A stretch of DNA of 64,000 nt from Gentiana macrophylla. Lineage: Eukaryota; Streptophyta; Magnoliopsida; Gentianales; Gentianaceae. Positions 10,871 to 23,648 of this stretch are shown in pieces. The stretch is from the NCBI GenBank assembly GCA_026214975.1, contig CM047805.1, forward strand, positions 192,333,620-192,397,619, read 5' to 3'. A model generated the notes under the pieces. The model did no database searches. It saw nothing but the letters and a program-made list of their open reading frames with translations, and had not been told where the DNA came from. Every line of letters begins with the position of its first letter. Position 1 is the stretch's first letter. The translations under genes were made by a program, and so were the position numbers.

Positions 10871-13868
10871 TTAGACCCGTTTCTCGATTCCCAAATACCT
10901 GAAAACTACCCTACACACATAATTATGTCTAGATTCATGCGTTTAACCGTAGAACAATAATAAACAAGTAAAAAACGTAAACTCTAAATCTAAGACGTAT
11001 CATCGTTTTTTATAAGAAGATAATTTATTTACATTGTGGACGAGCCGAACAACTACTAACTCCTAAATCTACACGAATCTACAAACTACGAGTGAATCTA
11101 ACATGAATACCATGGGAATCTAACCTAATTAAGATCAAGGACGAGAACTACTACGAAAAGATTGAACTGTACCTTAAAAATGATATTCCGAACCTTAAGC
11201 ATCTTTTTCAACCCGGTTTGCTTCGATTTCAGCACTTAAATATGCCAAATGAAGCCATAAACGATCAAACCAAGAATCCGAGTGACGGGTGTTCGCTTTT
11301 TTGAAGGAGCCTTGGGGAAAGCGAGCCACTTATCGCAGAAAAACTCAAAAAACGTGAAACTTATGAAGTCTAGGGCTTCCTAAAGTCTTTTTATAATTTC
11401 TTTTTAAATCTTGTAACACCTTTCGGCATTTTAGAACTTAATAATATAAAAAATAAGGAAAAGAAAAAGAAAAAATTTATTTCGAAAAGACTAAAATAAA
11501 TTTACAAATAGATATAAGGTTTTACATGTTCGGGTGTCTTTACTAGGTCTTTAATATAAGTAGTATACGTACTTATTTTAACTCTTAAAACATGTATTAT
11601 AATCTTCTCAAAAAAAAAAAAAAAAAAAAGTAGTATTAGGGCATTCGTAACAGAAATCTTATATAGTGTCATATCTTTAAAATAAAGATAAAAAATAGAA
11701 TTTACCCAAATAGCTTTCAAAACAGAGTATCTATCTCTATTTATTTTTAGGGTATAAACAGTGCATCCCTACTTGTGATGATTAAACATATTTAATTATT
11801 AAAAATTATAAGGATAAGAATATGGATGCTGCTTGAGTGAAATAATAAATATTTAATGTGTATGAATAGAGTTGTGAGGTAGAATATGTATTATTTAATA
11901 TTATTTAAAATGTTATAGGGATAACGATGGAGAATATTTTAAAATTGAGATATTGTAAAATATGGATATATTAGCCTAAGAACCCATCATCATGCGAGGG
12001 AGCGCAGGGACGGCTACACATTGAATTAAATGGGTCACCCGACATTAAAAAAATCTTATAACGGATTTATTTTAGGTTCGCATTTTATATATGATTTCAA
12101 CCCCTTATTTTTTTCAATGTCACAGATAAACTAAAGAAAAAAACAAAGCAAATTTAACAACGCATATGACATGATACATTGTTGAAGATAGTTAATTCAA
12201 TGAATAAACAATGTTTTTGGACAAAAACAAAAACCTAGACGGACATAAATTTTGGGACGGATGCATGGGCGGCTCTCTACATAGAGTATTAAGGTGTGGT
12301 CATTAATTCTAAAATAAAAATATTTTGTATAAATAGATAATTTTTATGAACACATATATATATATGTGGAATTGATCCATTAATTTTTATGTGTTGATTT
12401 CTATTTTTATCTATCGCTTCATAATTACATATATAAATTAGATATTCAAATATATATGGAAAAAAAATCGACAAAATAAAAAGTCATGCACGTAGAAATC
12501 TCTGCGGCCGCCCCTAGACGGATGTAGTAGTAATTTTTATGTTTTTAGTAAACTTTTTTTTGATCTTAATGAATAAACATAATTCCTTTTCCTATTAATA
12601 ATACGGTAATTTTGAGGTTTGAGTTCAAATAAAAATATGAATAATCTAAAAAGTATTACATTATAAGGTAACAAATATTAAGGAACAAAATATTTTAGTG
12701 AAAATGACTATTATCTAGAAGAATTGTAATGGATGAAAAATATATTACATTTATAGAATAATCAACATTTTTGAATGAAGTTGTATAGTAGATTTCCATC
12801 ATATCAATAAAAAAAAATGTAGATTTCCATCATGATGGACATCCATGTTTTTATGTTCATGTAAACTATGTCTATCGAATAACAAAAAAGTGATTTATTA
12901 ATTTTGAACATGATTGCATTTGATGTTTGAGCCTTTTTGATTTGGAATGCTAATAAAAGATCGTTCCATGGAAAAAATAACAAAAAAGTGATCTGTATTA
13001 TTATTATTTTCTAGATATTCAATGATTTGTTTTTTTATTGCAACCACAATCAAAAATCATACGTCAATCCAAAGATAGATTATTTATGCAGAAATTAGGA
13101 TAAATGTAATGTGATGTATATAAATTCAAAATGTATAATCTTATTAGTATAATATATGCCTTGTAAATTTCTCTATGATATTAAATCAAATTTCCCCAAA
13201 CGAACGAATTAGTATAATATATACCTTGAATGATCATATGTGTTTCATGACCTTTCTAAGACAACCTTCTAAGCGCAAATCATTCATCGAATCACAACAT
13301 TTTTCTCATAAATCGCATCATCGCCTTCCTTTTAATCATCATTTTTTTACGGTGGAATACAATATTGCTTCAGTGAGAATTCAAAAATGGGCAGTGAAAC
13401 ACCTATATTGTTAAGGACTGTGGTTTGAAAAAGAATGGTTTGTAATTTCGGTTTTCTTGTGTGCAAATTTGACGGAGAGAAATCGGGAGGGAGTTTAAGA
13501 AGTGAAATGATAATGTTTTTTATTTTATTCAACAGAATGATAAATTTGAATTTTGAAATGCTTCCTTAATTTAGGAGAAATCGTGGCATCAATATTCAAT
13601 GATGGCGGGATTGTAGGGATATTTAATGACATTAATGCTAGAATGAAAAAGAATTGTTTGAATTTTATATTTTATTTATTTGCGGGTCATTGAACGGGTT
13701 TGGGTCTAAAATCCGGGTAATTGATTTAAAATACCTTCTGAAACATATATATAAATAAATAAATAAATAGATATTATTTTATATTATTTTAAGAATAATA
13801 TATTGATTTTTGTCAATTAAAACCTTTTCGATTTTCTCAAATTTTTTTTTATAATAAAAATGATAATG
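10871..13868. other. AT-rich intergenic DNA, nothing recognised
   Basis: No convincing gene, RNA or complete element. It contains simple tracts (poly-A at 11609-11629, a TATATATA run near 12355) and many short chance frames without domain features. The 3' part (13700-13868) leads into the promoter and 5' leader of the RINGv gene. Confidence 0.4.
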
Positions 13869-14115
13869 GAGTCAGTGTGCGTGCGACGCATGAAAACCAG
13901 CGGCAGTTGCAGCCGTTTCTCTCTGCGTCTTTCGTTCTTTCTCCTTGTGTGTGTATGAGTGTCACTCTTCATCTTCAGCTTAAGCTTAAGCTTATCACCC
14001 TTCTGTCGCCATCTGCATCTGCCCGCCGCGCATCACTTTCTTTTAGTATTCACAGCCCTTCTACCCTACCCCCCACTGTATATTTCCTTGTTCGGTTGCC
14101 GATATTTCTTTATTC

Positions 14116-17100
14116 ATGGTCATGGAAGCTCCTGTTCCTGTAGAGAAACTTTTGGTTATGGAAAATGAGGTTCTGGGCTTATCATCTGCTGCTGATTTAC
14201 CGCCGCCTCCTTCTTCTTCTCTGCCTCCACTTCAAAATCAATTGGTTTGCACTCTGTTCCCCTTTTTGCTTTAATAATTGTATAATCTTATGCACTAGCT
14301 GCTCAAACAATAATTCATCTCATTTTTCTACCTCTGAACTCCATTGGAATGCACAACTTTTTTATGCCTTAATCTACATATTGGGACCAAACAGTTTATA
14401 TTTATTAAAACCTGGAGCAGTAGCTGCCGATGCTATAATTTGTTCAATACAAATCGGGTAGTTTTGGTTGTCTTTTTATGGTGGTGGCCTCTTGTCAATT
14501 GAATCGCGGATTGGAATAAATATGGGGAATTTAACAGGGCTGCTGCGATTTTGTCAGGTTGTTTGGTTTAGTTTCCTTTTTTTTTTTTTTTTTTTTTTTT
14601 TTTGACAATTTATTATGTGTTTACTCTAGGTTAGAAACTCCTGTGAAATAGTTGAAGAATCATCAACACAGACACACAGGAGTGGACGCCTGATATGTGA
14701 TAATCCAAGACCAACTGATGGATTTGAAAGGGAAATCGTGCGGATAGACATGCCTCCACCTCCATCTCCATCTCCCAAAAGAGTTAATTTTTCACCATTA
14801 CCAAGCCCTGGTCACTTTATGTTCAATGAAATGAATGAATCTCCGAGTTCCTCATCGACCAAAGGCAAACCCTCGATGAAAAGCCTCATTCCAAAGCTAA
14901 GCTTCATATTTCGGAATCCAAATGCTGAACTTGATAATAAGGCAGCCATGCCTACTTTAGGATCTCCACCAGTATATCAGGAGAAGACTTCAATGATGAG
15001 CGCATTTTCTATTTCAAGGCTCTTTGCACCCAAGATAAAGAGGACCTCATCTATGCCAGAAGTTCCAATCATACACTCGAATCCTGAGTCAAGACATGGC
15101 GGGGATGGAAATTCAGCAGTAAGCACTAACAATCCGTTTGCTTTGATTAGTCCTTTGTTTTTTCTTCTCCAGAATGCTCTGTTTATTACTTGCTGAATGT
15201 TGTATCTTTGTTCTCAATGTTAAAGAAGTTTCTTGAAACAATCATTGCTCCCTTCTTAGCTGATTGGTTGTTTGCTTCCCCCTCTCTTTCTGCTTGTACA
15301 CTAGAAAGCAGCGTTCAACTTTTTATCCAACGTAAAGATCAAATGTCTCTTAAACTCATCCGCCCCTTCCTCCGTGTTTGCTAAGTTACAAAAGCAGACA
15401 ACTCTACTAGTAACACCTTTTCTAGGGTTACAACATTCACTGTAGTACTCATCTGGTAAACCGAATTCTGGCTTATCCAGTGAACTGAGTGAAGCTTCTT
15501 TGTTTCAAGATATGTTCATGTGTTATTTATCAATGTCTATTTTGTATAATCTCATTCTTTTCTTACAAAGAATCTTGTGCCAACCTTTTGAGTTCTCAGG
15601 TTCTACAGTGCCACACAGTACATTAAATGCTCGTCTCTCCTAAATAAATACTGCACTGTACATGTTCAAAAGTCAAACACATTCTTCCTAATAATGTCTT
15701 CAGTTCATATTCTTCCGGGGGAACCTTTGCCTAATTATTCATATAGTTGGTTATGTTATTAACACCATGTTCTTTTTCTGCTTGTATTCTTATTTATTAA
15801 GCATTATAAAGTTTACTTGTTACCTATACACTTTCAGGATTTTACCTCTTCCCCGAAAGGTGTTACCTTTTACCCAATCCATCGTTCACGTTCGGTCCCT
15901 ACACTCATCAACAAAGATGGAAGTATCAGGCAAAATGATTTTGTGAATGGCGCAGTTCGTATCTTACCTGCTACTCCAAGAGTTGCAGAACACAATGTAG
16001 CTGCATCAGATGTAGCTATAGCAGTTGGCAATGGTAACATCTGCTTTATGACGTAATCAATTTTTCATAATGTTTTTTTGTGTTTAAATTTTACATGAAT
16101 ATTCACGTACTGTTTTTATCTTCTTTCTTTGGGGTATGGGAGATCCTTATATATTTTAAAGGTGCCTAACTGTCTATTGATATGTGAAAGCAAGGGAAAT
16201 TTTGTCTGTGTGGGCATTTCTGACTCACGGGTGGTGTTAACTATAGGACGCTGACTCACGGGTGGTGTTAACTATAGGATGCTGCGGCTTTCTTGTAATG
16301 ATTCGTTTTTTATAACTCAATCAAATAATATGTTCCTGCTACATTATCTGACTATGATGAATTGGTTGTCCTTTTTTGTCTTTCTCTCTCTTTATGTCCG
16401 TTCTTTCTTTAAGCTAGATATCATTTTCATTTATAGGTACAGCAAAAATTTGTACAAGGAGATGTGAAAAATCAAAAGAACCGTGCTCCTCTAACCCGAC
16501 CAATAAACGAACATGATTTAGTCACCAGATTCACCATATGCCCTGAACAATTTAGAGAATATTTTGATATAGGATACTGTAGAAAAAGATAGGAGGAAAG
16601 AAGAATTTTATTGATAGTTCCTTATGGTGAACATAAGGGCAGGTTACAATATATAAAGGAAAACCTCCAACAACCAGAAAACACTGTTCCAACGGCTATG
16701 AACAGTGCCAACGGCTATGAACAGTGTTTTCTGGGCAAAAAAACAGAAAGTAGACAAAAACAGGGAAAAATATCCTAATTACATCATTAGGACACTTAGG
16801 AAAAGAGATAAAAGATATTAAACTATAGTATTAACCTATATTTTAACACCCCTCCTCAAGCTTGGTTGTGGATAAGTATGACCTAGCTTGCTTCTCATTC
16901 AGTGAATATAGGTAGAAGCGAGATCCCTTAGTAAAAATATCAGCCACTTGATGTGAGAGTGTATGAATTCAATGCTGATGTCTTGACCTTCAACCTTTTC
17001 TTTGATAAAGTGTCTGTCAATGTCTATATGTTTGGATCTGTCATGATGAATGGGATTCTCAGACATGTTGATAGCAGACACATTATCACAAGATAGAAGA

Positions 17101-20100
17101 ATAGGATGCTCTTTCTTGATATGTAGGTCAACCAGGATCTTTTTGAGCCACAGTCCTTCACAAATACCTAGGGCCAAGGCCCTTAATTCAGCTTTTGCAC
17201 TGCTTCTAGAAACCACTAGTTGTTTCTTACTCTTCCAAGTTGTGAGATTTCCCCAAAAATAGGAGCAATAGCCAGTAGTAGATCTTCGATCAATCACGAG
17301 AACGCCTTAATCGGCATCAGTGAAGACTTGGATCTTTCTATCTTTAGATTTCTTGAAGATAAGACCTTGACCAGCAGTCCCTTTTAGATACCTCAGCATC
17401 CCTTGGACAATATCAAGATGTTCTTGACAAGGATGATGCATAAACTGGCTGACCAGACTCACTGCATAGCATATGTCTGGTCTAGTATGAGCCAAGTAAA
17501 TCAATTTTCCCACCAGTCTTTGGTATCTGCTTACGTCCACAGGGGCAGATTTACTCTCCTTTTCCAACTTCACCCCAGGGTCAATAGGAGTGGAGGCAGG
17601 TTTGCAATCAAGCATCCCTGTTTCAGTAAGTAGATCTAAGATGTACTTTCTTTGGGATATGTAAATCCCCTCCTTAGATCAAGCCACTTCCATTCCAAGG
17701 AAGTATCTCATCTGTCCAAGGTTTTAAACCTCAAACTCCTTTGCAAGACAATGCTTTAGGGATTCAATCTCAGGGGCATCATCCCCAGTTATGATAATGT
17801 CATCCACATATACAATGAGGATGACTCTTTTCCCAGTAGGAGACACCTTGGTGAACATAGTGTGGTCAGCTTGATCTTGTATGAACCCAAGGTTCTTAAC
17901 AACTTTGGTAAAACGACCAAACCAAGCTCTACAGGGACTTGTTTGATCCATAAAGAGCTTTGTGTAATTTACACACCTTATTTTCTGCTCCTGGATAGTC
18001 AATTCCAGGAGGTAATTTTAAGTATACTTCCTCCTTTAGGTCACCATTTAGGAAGGCATTTTTCACATCTAGTTGGTGTAAGGGCCAATCTAGATTCACA
18101 GCAATAGATAGGAGCACCACGATGGTGTTTAATTTTGCCTTTGGTGCAAAAGTCTCACAGTAAACTATGCCGTGAGTCCGAGTGTAACCCTAGCAGCAAC
18201 CAATCTAGCCTTATGCCTATTAATGGTACCGTCAGAGTTGTATTTCAAAGCGAAAATCCATTTGCACCCTACGGTTTTCTTTCCCTTGGGGAGAGAGGTC
18301 AGTGTCCAAGTGTGATTATTCTTTAAAGCTTGTAGCTCCTCATTAACAGCCTGTTTCCACTCAGGAATCCTTAAGGCTTCATGGATAGAGTGAGGAATAT
18401 TGTTTTTATCCAAGCTTTGTATAAAAACTTGATAAGAAGTAGAGATATTGTCTATTGCTAGGAGATTATATAAAGGATATTGGGTGCAAGCCCTTGTTCC
18501 TTTTCTCAAAGCAATAGGTCTGTCATCATGGTTAACAATGCTAACAGATCTTCTGGTGATTCTGAGGTAGTAATATCCTCAGATTGACCTTGAGATGTGT
18601 CATAAGATTCGGAGGGATCAGCATCCTCAGAATGAGGTTGATGTTCTTGATTTTCAAGATTATTTCTGTTTCTTCTAGTATAGACTAGTTGGACAGGAGG
18701 TCTTGGGTATTAAGGTTCTGGACTCAGATTTGATGAGTTTTGAGTATTATCAGGGGTAGTGACATCCCTTTGATTTATACATTCTCTGTCCAAAGAGTGC
18801 AAGGTACTAGGACACATATCCCATCCTTGAGAGGAGGAAATAAAATCCTGTTGGATTCCTTCTTGATCAAAGAAGGGTTTTTCTTCAAAGAATGTAACAT
18901 CAATGGTGTTAAAGAACTTTCTGGTTTGAGGGCAGTAACATTTGTACCCTCTTTGTCTAGGAGAATAGCCAATAAAGACGCACTTGAATGCCTTAGGTTC
19001 AAGTTTGGTCCTGTGGTGATTGTGGACATACACAGTACATCCAAAAACCTTAGAAGGTAGAGTTTGTATCAAGTGTCTGGATGCTATGCTTTCAGACAGA
19101 ACATCCACAGGGGTTTTAAACTTCAACACCCTAGATGGCATTCTATTTATGAGATAAGTGGCAGTCAAGACTGCCTCTCCCCAGAAGTGCTTGGGCACCT
19201 TCATTGCAAACATGAGGGCCGTAGCAGTATCTAGGAGGTGCATGTTCTTTCTCTCTGCAACCCCATTTTGTTGGGGAGTGTCAACACAGGAGGTCAGGTG
19301 GATGATACCCTGTTCCTTGAAGATACTAGTTGTTTTTCAAGATACTTAGATCCATTATCTGACTTGAGAATTTTGATATCAGTATCAAATTGATTTTTAA
19401 TCATGAGGAAAAAGTTCATAAAGATAGCTCTGCTTGACCTTTTTTCCTTCATCAAGAACACCCAACAGAGTCTGGTGTGATCATCAATGAAGGAAATGAA
19501 CCATCTTGTACCAGTGAAATTCTTGGCCTTTGAAGGTCCCCAAATATCACTATGTATAAGATGGAAGGGTTTGGAAGGAGCATAAGACTTAGTATGAAAC
19601 ACAATCCTACTTTGTTTTGCCATACAACAGACTTCACACCGAGAATCTGAGTCATTCTTATTGATAAACAAATGAGGCATGAGCCTTTTTAGATACAAGA
19701 AATTGGGGTGACCCAATCTATAGTGCCATAAAACAATAAGGTCACTATTATTACAACTAACAAAACCAGTGACAAGAGCAGCATTCTGTTCATTCAGAGA
19801 GCCAGTGTTAGCAGGCAGCAAGTAGAGGCCAGAAGTGGCGCTAGCATTGCCAATCATCTTCCCAGAGTTGGTCTCCTGTAGGACACATTTATTCTCATGA
19901 AACATCACAGACAATTTTTGTCTCTTAACCAGTTTATTGACTGATAAGAGATTACAGGACAGATTTGGGACATAAAGAACCTGATCAAGGATCATATCCT
20001 TGGAGAAAATGATGGATCCTATCCCTTGAACTTTGGAAGTGGATCCATGGCAATTTTCACAAATCTTTCACATTTACGAGGAAGAAGGGAGTGAAACAAC

Positions 20101-23100
20101 CCCTTATTCCCAGTCATATGTTCAGAGGCACCATAATCAACAATCGATTGTTGTTGACCATGGTCAGATATAATGTAGGAATGAGAGTGATTACCAGAGT
20201 GTGCCTTCAGAAGCAGTGGAAGTGTTTGAAGGTGTGCCAGAGCTAGGAACAGAAAGAAGAGTCTTTAGGACCTCCAATGCATTTCATGAGAGAAAGCGGG
20301 AGACTCCCAGAGTACCTCACTCATGTGAGCGAGATAGGGGACCAAGGACTCTTTTCTGTCCCGATTCTAGGTTTCCAGTCGGTGAAGCTTTCCATAAAGC
20401 TTCCAAAGCCAAGACTCCTTAGGATGCCCAACTTTCTTGCAGTGATCACAGAAAGGCCTTTCCTTCTTGCTCTTTTGAGGGGGAGCTCCTTTTGAAACAA
20501 GAGCAGAGGCAGGAGCATCAGATTGAGTAGAAGACTAATGAGGTTGAGTTCCCAGCATTAGTTTTCTCCTACTTTCCTCATGTTTGACCTCTGAGAAGGC
20601 AGACTTGAGGCTAGGAAGAGGAGATTTGCCAAGAATCCTACCCCTCACATCGTCTAGACTAGGGTGCAATCCCATTAGGAAGGAAAAAGACCCTGTCATT
20701 CTCAGTATTTCCATTGTGAATTTTTGCATCAGCAGGGCACTTCCATTTGTGATCACTGAAAAGATCAAGTTGTTGCCAGATTTTGTTCAACTGGTTGTAG
20801 TACTGGGTGACTTCTTGATCACCCTGCCTCAGATCCTTCAATTGAGATTTTAGATCATAGATGGCTGATGTGTTGTCCTTCTTGGAGTGGAGTTCATGAA
20901 CAACAACCCAGATTTCAGCTTCAGTGTTGTAGAACATGAAATTCTCACTTTGCTCCTTGGTCATGGACCCCACAAGCCATGACATAATCACATTGTTTTG
21001 AGTCTCCCATTGCCTCGATTGAGGATCATTTTAGTGAGCTCGGCAATTTCTCGATTAAGTATCCTTCCTGCTCTTTCCAGCAATGAACATGAGCAGGGAT
21101 CTAGACCACAGATGGTAATTGTTTCCATCGAATTTGTGGTTTGTGAGGAGGTGTGACTTATCATTGCTACCTCCCTGATTGAGTGTAACTCCGTTGAACT
21201 TGAAGCTGGAGTTATATCAGTGGATTCAGCAGTAGATGCCATTTTTGTGATTTTGAAGAAATCTCAGAAAATGGGATTGAGGAAGAAGAAGAAGATCTTT
21301 AGGTACAAGGCTCCGATACCATGTAGAAAAAGATAGAAGGAAAGAAGAATTTTATTGATAGTTCCTTATGGAGAACATAAGGGCAGGTTACAATATATAA
21401 AGGAAAACCTCCAACAGCCAGAAAACACAGTGCCAACGGCTATGAACAGTGTTTTCTGGGCAAAAAAACAGAAAGTAGACAAAAACAGGGAAAAATATCC
21501 TAATTACATCATTAGGACACTTAGGAAAAGAGATAAAAGATATTAAACTATAGTATTAACCTATATTTAACAGATACAATATAGGGTGGTCTTCCAATTT
21601 GTTCTACTCTTGACTCTTAAAGACCCTTCTTCAGGAGCTAACATAAAGTCTAATATTAGACATAATATCTTGAAGCTAAAAAGAGAGGACCCTTCTTGTA
21701 ATGATGATTAAATGTTTGATTCCTTTCTTGTCAAATACCACACATGGTATCCAACTGGACAGAACAATCCTTCTGTTGCTGTTTCCTTTGTCCCTTGTTT
21801 TCTTGATGCATAGTTTTAATTCTTTTCCTTTTTCTCTTAATTATTAAACAAAGAGACAGCCACTAAATTAGAGGAAGGAAAAGAATAAAGGATTGGTCAG
21901 AGCCAACTCAGCAAAAGAAGCCCCATGGACTGATCATGGGAAAAGATTTTTGTTTGTAGAATCCTTTTGATAGTAAAAATAGTTCACATCCTGAAACGGG
22001 ATTAATAAAATAGTCAATGGCCTTTTAAAGCAATTTCCCCTAGTTCAATTATTAGCTTTAAGTATAATGAGGAAATTATCTACAAAAACGATTAACAATG
22101 TTACAATTGATTACATTTTGGAACTAGCTGTGCTTGATCTTGTATGTAAATGATGGAACAGTTATCTGTTTACTGCATTTACAGTGATGACATTTTGGAA
22201 CTGGCTGTGCTTGATCTTGTATGTAAATGATGGAATGGTTATCTGTTGACTGCATTTATCTTGAACCCTCTATTCCTGTATCACATTGTCTTGGTACTTA
22301 AATAACTTATCTTCAGATGGGATTCATAATGACGGGGAAGATATTCCTCAAGAAGAAGCAGTGTGCCGTATCTGTATGGTCGAACTTAGTGAGGGTTCTG
22401 GCACCCTAAAGATGGAATGCAACTGTAAAGGTGAGCTGGCTCTTGCACACCAAGATTGTGCTGTAAAATGGTTTAGCATAAAAGGTAACAAGACTTGTGA
22501 TGTCTGCAATCAAGAAGTCCAGAATTTGCCTGTTACTCTCTTACGACTTCCAAACACACAAGCCCGAGGAAATGGAAGCCAGACAGGTGAAATTACTCAA
22601 TACAGGCATGTATAAAGTATTTCCCTTAAAGAAAAAACCATTTTGCTTTGGCATCTTCATGTGCTATTTTTCTGCTTCATTCTAATCATCTTGGGATCCG
22701 GTGATAAAGATTTCTCTTTTTGTCCTCAAAATATGATTTGTACTACGTACAATATGTTCTCAGGGTTTGGCAGGATGTTCCAGTTCTTGTCATCATCAGC
22801 ATGCTCGCATACTTTTGTTTTCTCGAGCAACTTTTGGTAATTTTCTCGACTCAGATGCCTTACTTCATGAATGATTAGTTATGCTAAAATACAGTCATTT
22901 TCACTCAGGTTACGAAAATGGGATCTGGGGCAATTGCAATATCTCTACCTTTCTCCTGTATATTGGGCCTTCTTGCATCCATGACATCAACTACCATGGG
23001 TATGTCCTTTAAAAAAATACTTGCATTCAAATCAGAATCTCTTTAGTGTAATAATCTTTTGTCCTTTTTTGATTACCAGTAAAAAGGCAGTATTCTTGGA

Positions 23101-23648
23101 TATATGCATCCGCTCAGTTTGCTATGGTGGTTCTATTTGCACATATATTTTATTCAAAGGTAAGACAATCTTCCATTCAGAAACCCAATGCTATATATTT
23201 AGTTTCTATAGATAGGTTATTTCAAGAATTCTCTTTTTCACCAAGGACGTATGTGATTACGGTTAATCTTGACAATCTAGTGATCATTAACCAAAGCAAA
23301 ATGATAAATACTGAGCCTCTTGAAAAAGAAATGAACTTTGATTCTGCTGCGTTTTAAAGGAATTTTCTGATTTCTTTTTTCTTTCTGGTGGAGCTAAATA
23401 TATAGGTACATACACAGGCAATTTTAGTTGTTATGCTTGCATCATTTACTGGGTTTGGAGGTGCAATGTGTGGAACTACAGTTATTTATGAGTTGGTGAA
23501 GTTGTGGAGAAATCGGCATTCTTTGTCAACACAACCAAACACTTCTCAAGAGGCTATTCGTCCTGATCAGACCTCTGATAATAATCAGACACCGCAACTT
23601 GATCCTGAACAACAAAATGGTTCTACTGGAATTGGCCGTGGCAGTTGA
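14116..23648 (+). CDS. RINGv (RING-CH) E3 ubiquitin ligase, four membrane segments
   Basis: Eight exons: 14116-14244, 14630-15118, 15838-16033, 22317-22605, 22764-22836, 22909-22999, 23080-23159, 23406-23648. They sum to 1590 nt (529 residues) with every phase matching. The N-terminal 270 residues are Pro/Ser-rich and low complexity. The C4HC3 RINGv finger is Cys288, Cys291, Cys306, Cys308, His316, Cys319, Cys332, Cys335 (VCRICMVEL ... CDVCNQEV). Four hydrophobic segments follow at about 371-388, 401-421, 432-447 and 453-478, then a polar Gln/Asn-rich tail. This is the plant RINGv-plus-membrane family related to MARCH ligases, which ubiquitinate membrane proteins with an E2; substrate unknown. 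The start is the first in-frame ATG after a stop at 14044; ATG 14122 is an alternative. Intron 3 is 6.3 kb because of a copia insertion, and intron 4 uses a GC donor. The reading frame is intact, so the gene is probably functional. Confidence 0.92.
16220..16282. repeat. 31 bp tandem duplication in RINGv intron 3
   Basis: CTGACTCACGGGTGGTGTTAA recurs at 16220 and 16251 with identical following bases (CTATAGGA). Period 31, two copies. Confidence 0.85.
16578..16848 (-). repeat. Copia 1, 3' LTR (271 bp)
   Basis: Downstream LTR in the element's own orientation. It carries two copies of the module CCAACGGCTATGAACAGTG where the other LTR has one. It also holds a 15-base inverted repeat, CCAGAAAACACTGTT at 16674-16688 pairing with 16720-16734. 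Confidence 0.93.
16899..21242 (-). pseudogene. Copia 1 gag-pol polyprotein, broken
   Basis: Starts at ATG 21242 ([12 protein letters not shown]). Recognisable parts on the minus strand: UBN2-type gag (about 20991-20659), a zinc-knuckle remnant ([10 protein letters not shown], near 20440), protease motif at about 20130 reading [12 protein letters not shown], the pre-integrase/integrase region (19995-18710, with HYRLGHPNF and SDIWGPSK), reverse transcriptase (18509-17724, with YVDD encoded at 17799-17810) and RNase H (17615-16899, with [12 protein letters not shown]). At least eight frameshifts or stops break it. The protease active-site triad has Tyr where Asp-Ser/Thr-Gly is expected, and the fourth zinc ligand is lost. 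Confidence 0.9.
21322..21572 (-). repeat. Copia 1, 5' LTR (251 bp)
   Basis: Upstream LTR in element orientation, directly next to the primer-binding site at about 21309-21321. Lacks one of the two 20 bp modules seen in the partner LTR and otherwise is about 97% identical by eye. Confidence 0.93.
22113..22266. repeat. 77 bp tandem duplication in RINGv intron 3
   Basis: Two copies (22113-22189 and 22190-22266) begin ACATTTTGGAACTRGCTGTG and share nearly all bases. The array ends 50 bases before the exon 4 acceptor and includes the likely branch-point neighbourhood. Confidence 0.9.
22606..22763 (+). other. GC-AG intron 4 of the RINGv gene
   Basis: The exon ends TACAG and the intron begins GCATGT, ending CTCAG. 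This is the only donor found that joins in frame to the exon encoding [16 protein letters not shown]. The nearby GT at 22587 would be in the wrong phase, and read-through meets a stop at 22613. GC donors are a known minor class of U2 introns, usually with strong AG before the cut, as here. Confidence 0.8.

Larger units (their letters stand above)
16578..21572 (-). mobile_element. Ty1/copia LTR retrotransposon in RINGv intron 3
   Basis: 4995 bp element inserted antisense to the host gene. Identical 5 bp target duplications GATAC lie at 16573-16577 and 21573-21577. LTRs begin TGTAGAAAAAGATAG and end with TTAACA. Next to the right LTR, the minus strand reads TGGTATCGGAGCC, matching the usual initiator-Met tRNA primer site; next to the left LTR is a purine tract (TTGAGGAGGGGTG). 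The internal domain order (gag, protease, integrase, reverse transcriptase, RNase H) is that of copia. LTRs differ by a handful of substitutions and one 20 bp unit, implying a fairly recent insertion. Many frame breaks make it non-autonomous. Confidence 0.95.

Noticed and set aside
13877..14461. Three overlapping frames before and across RINGv exon 1
   Set aside because: They disagree with the splice-consistent frame beginning at 14116 and read CT-rich leader and intron.
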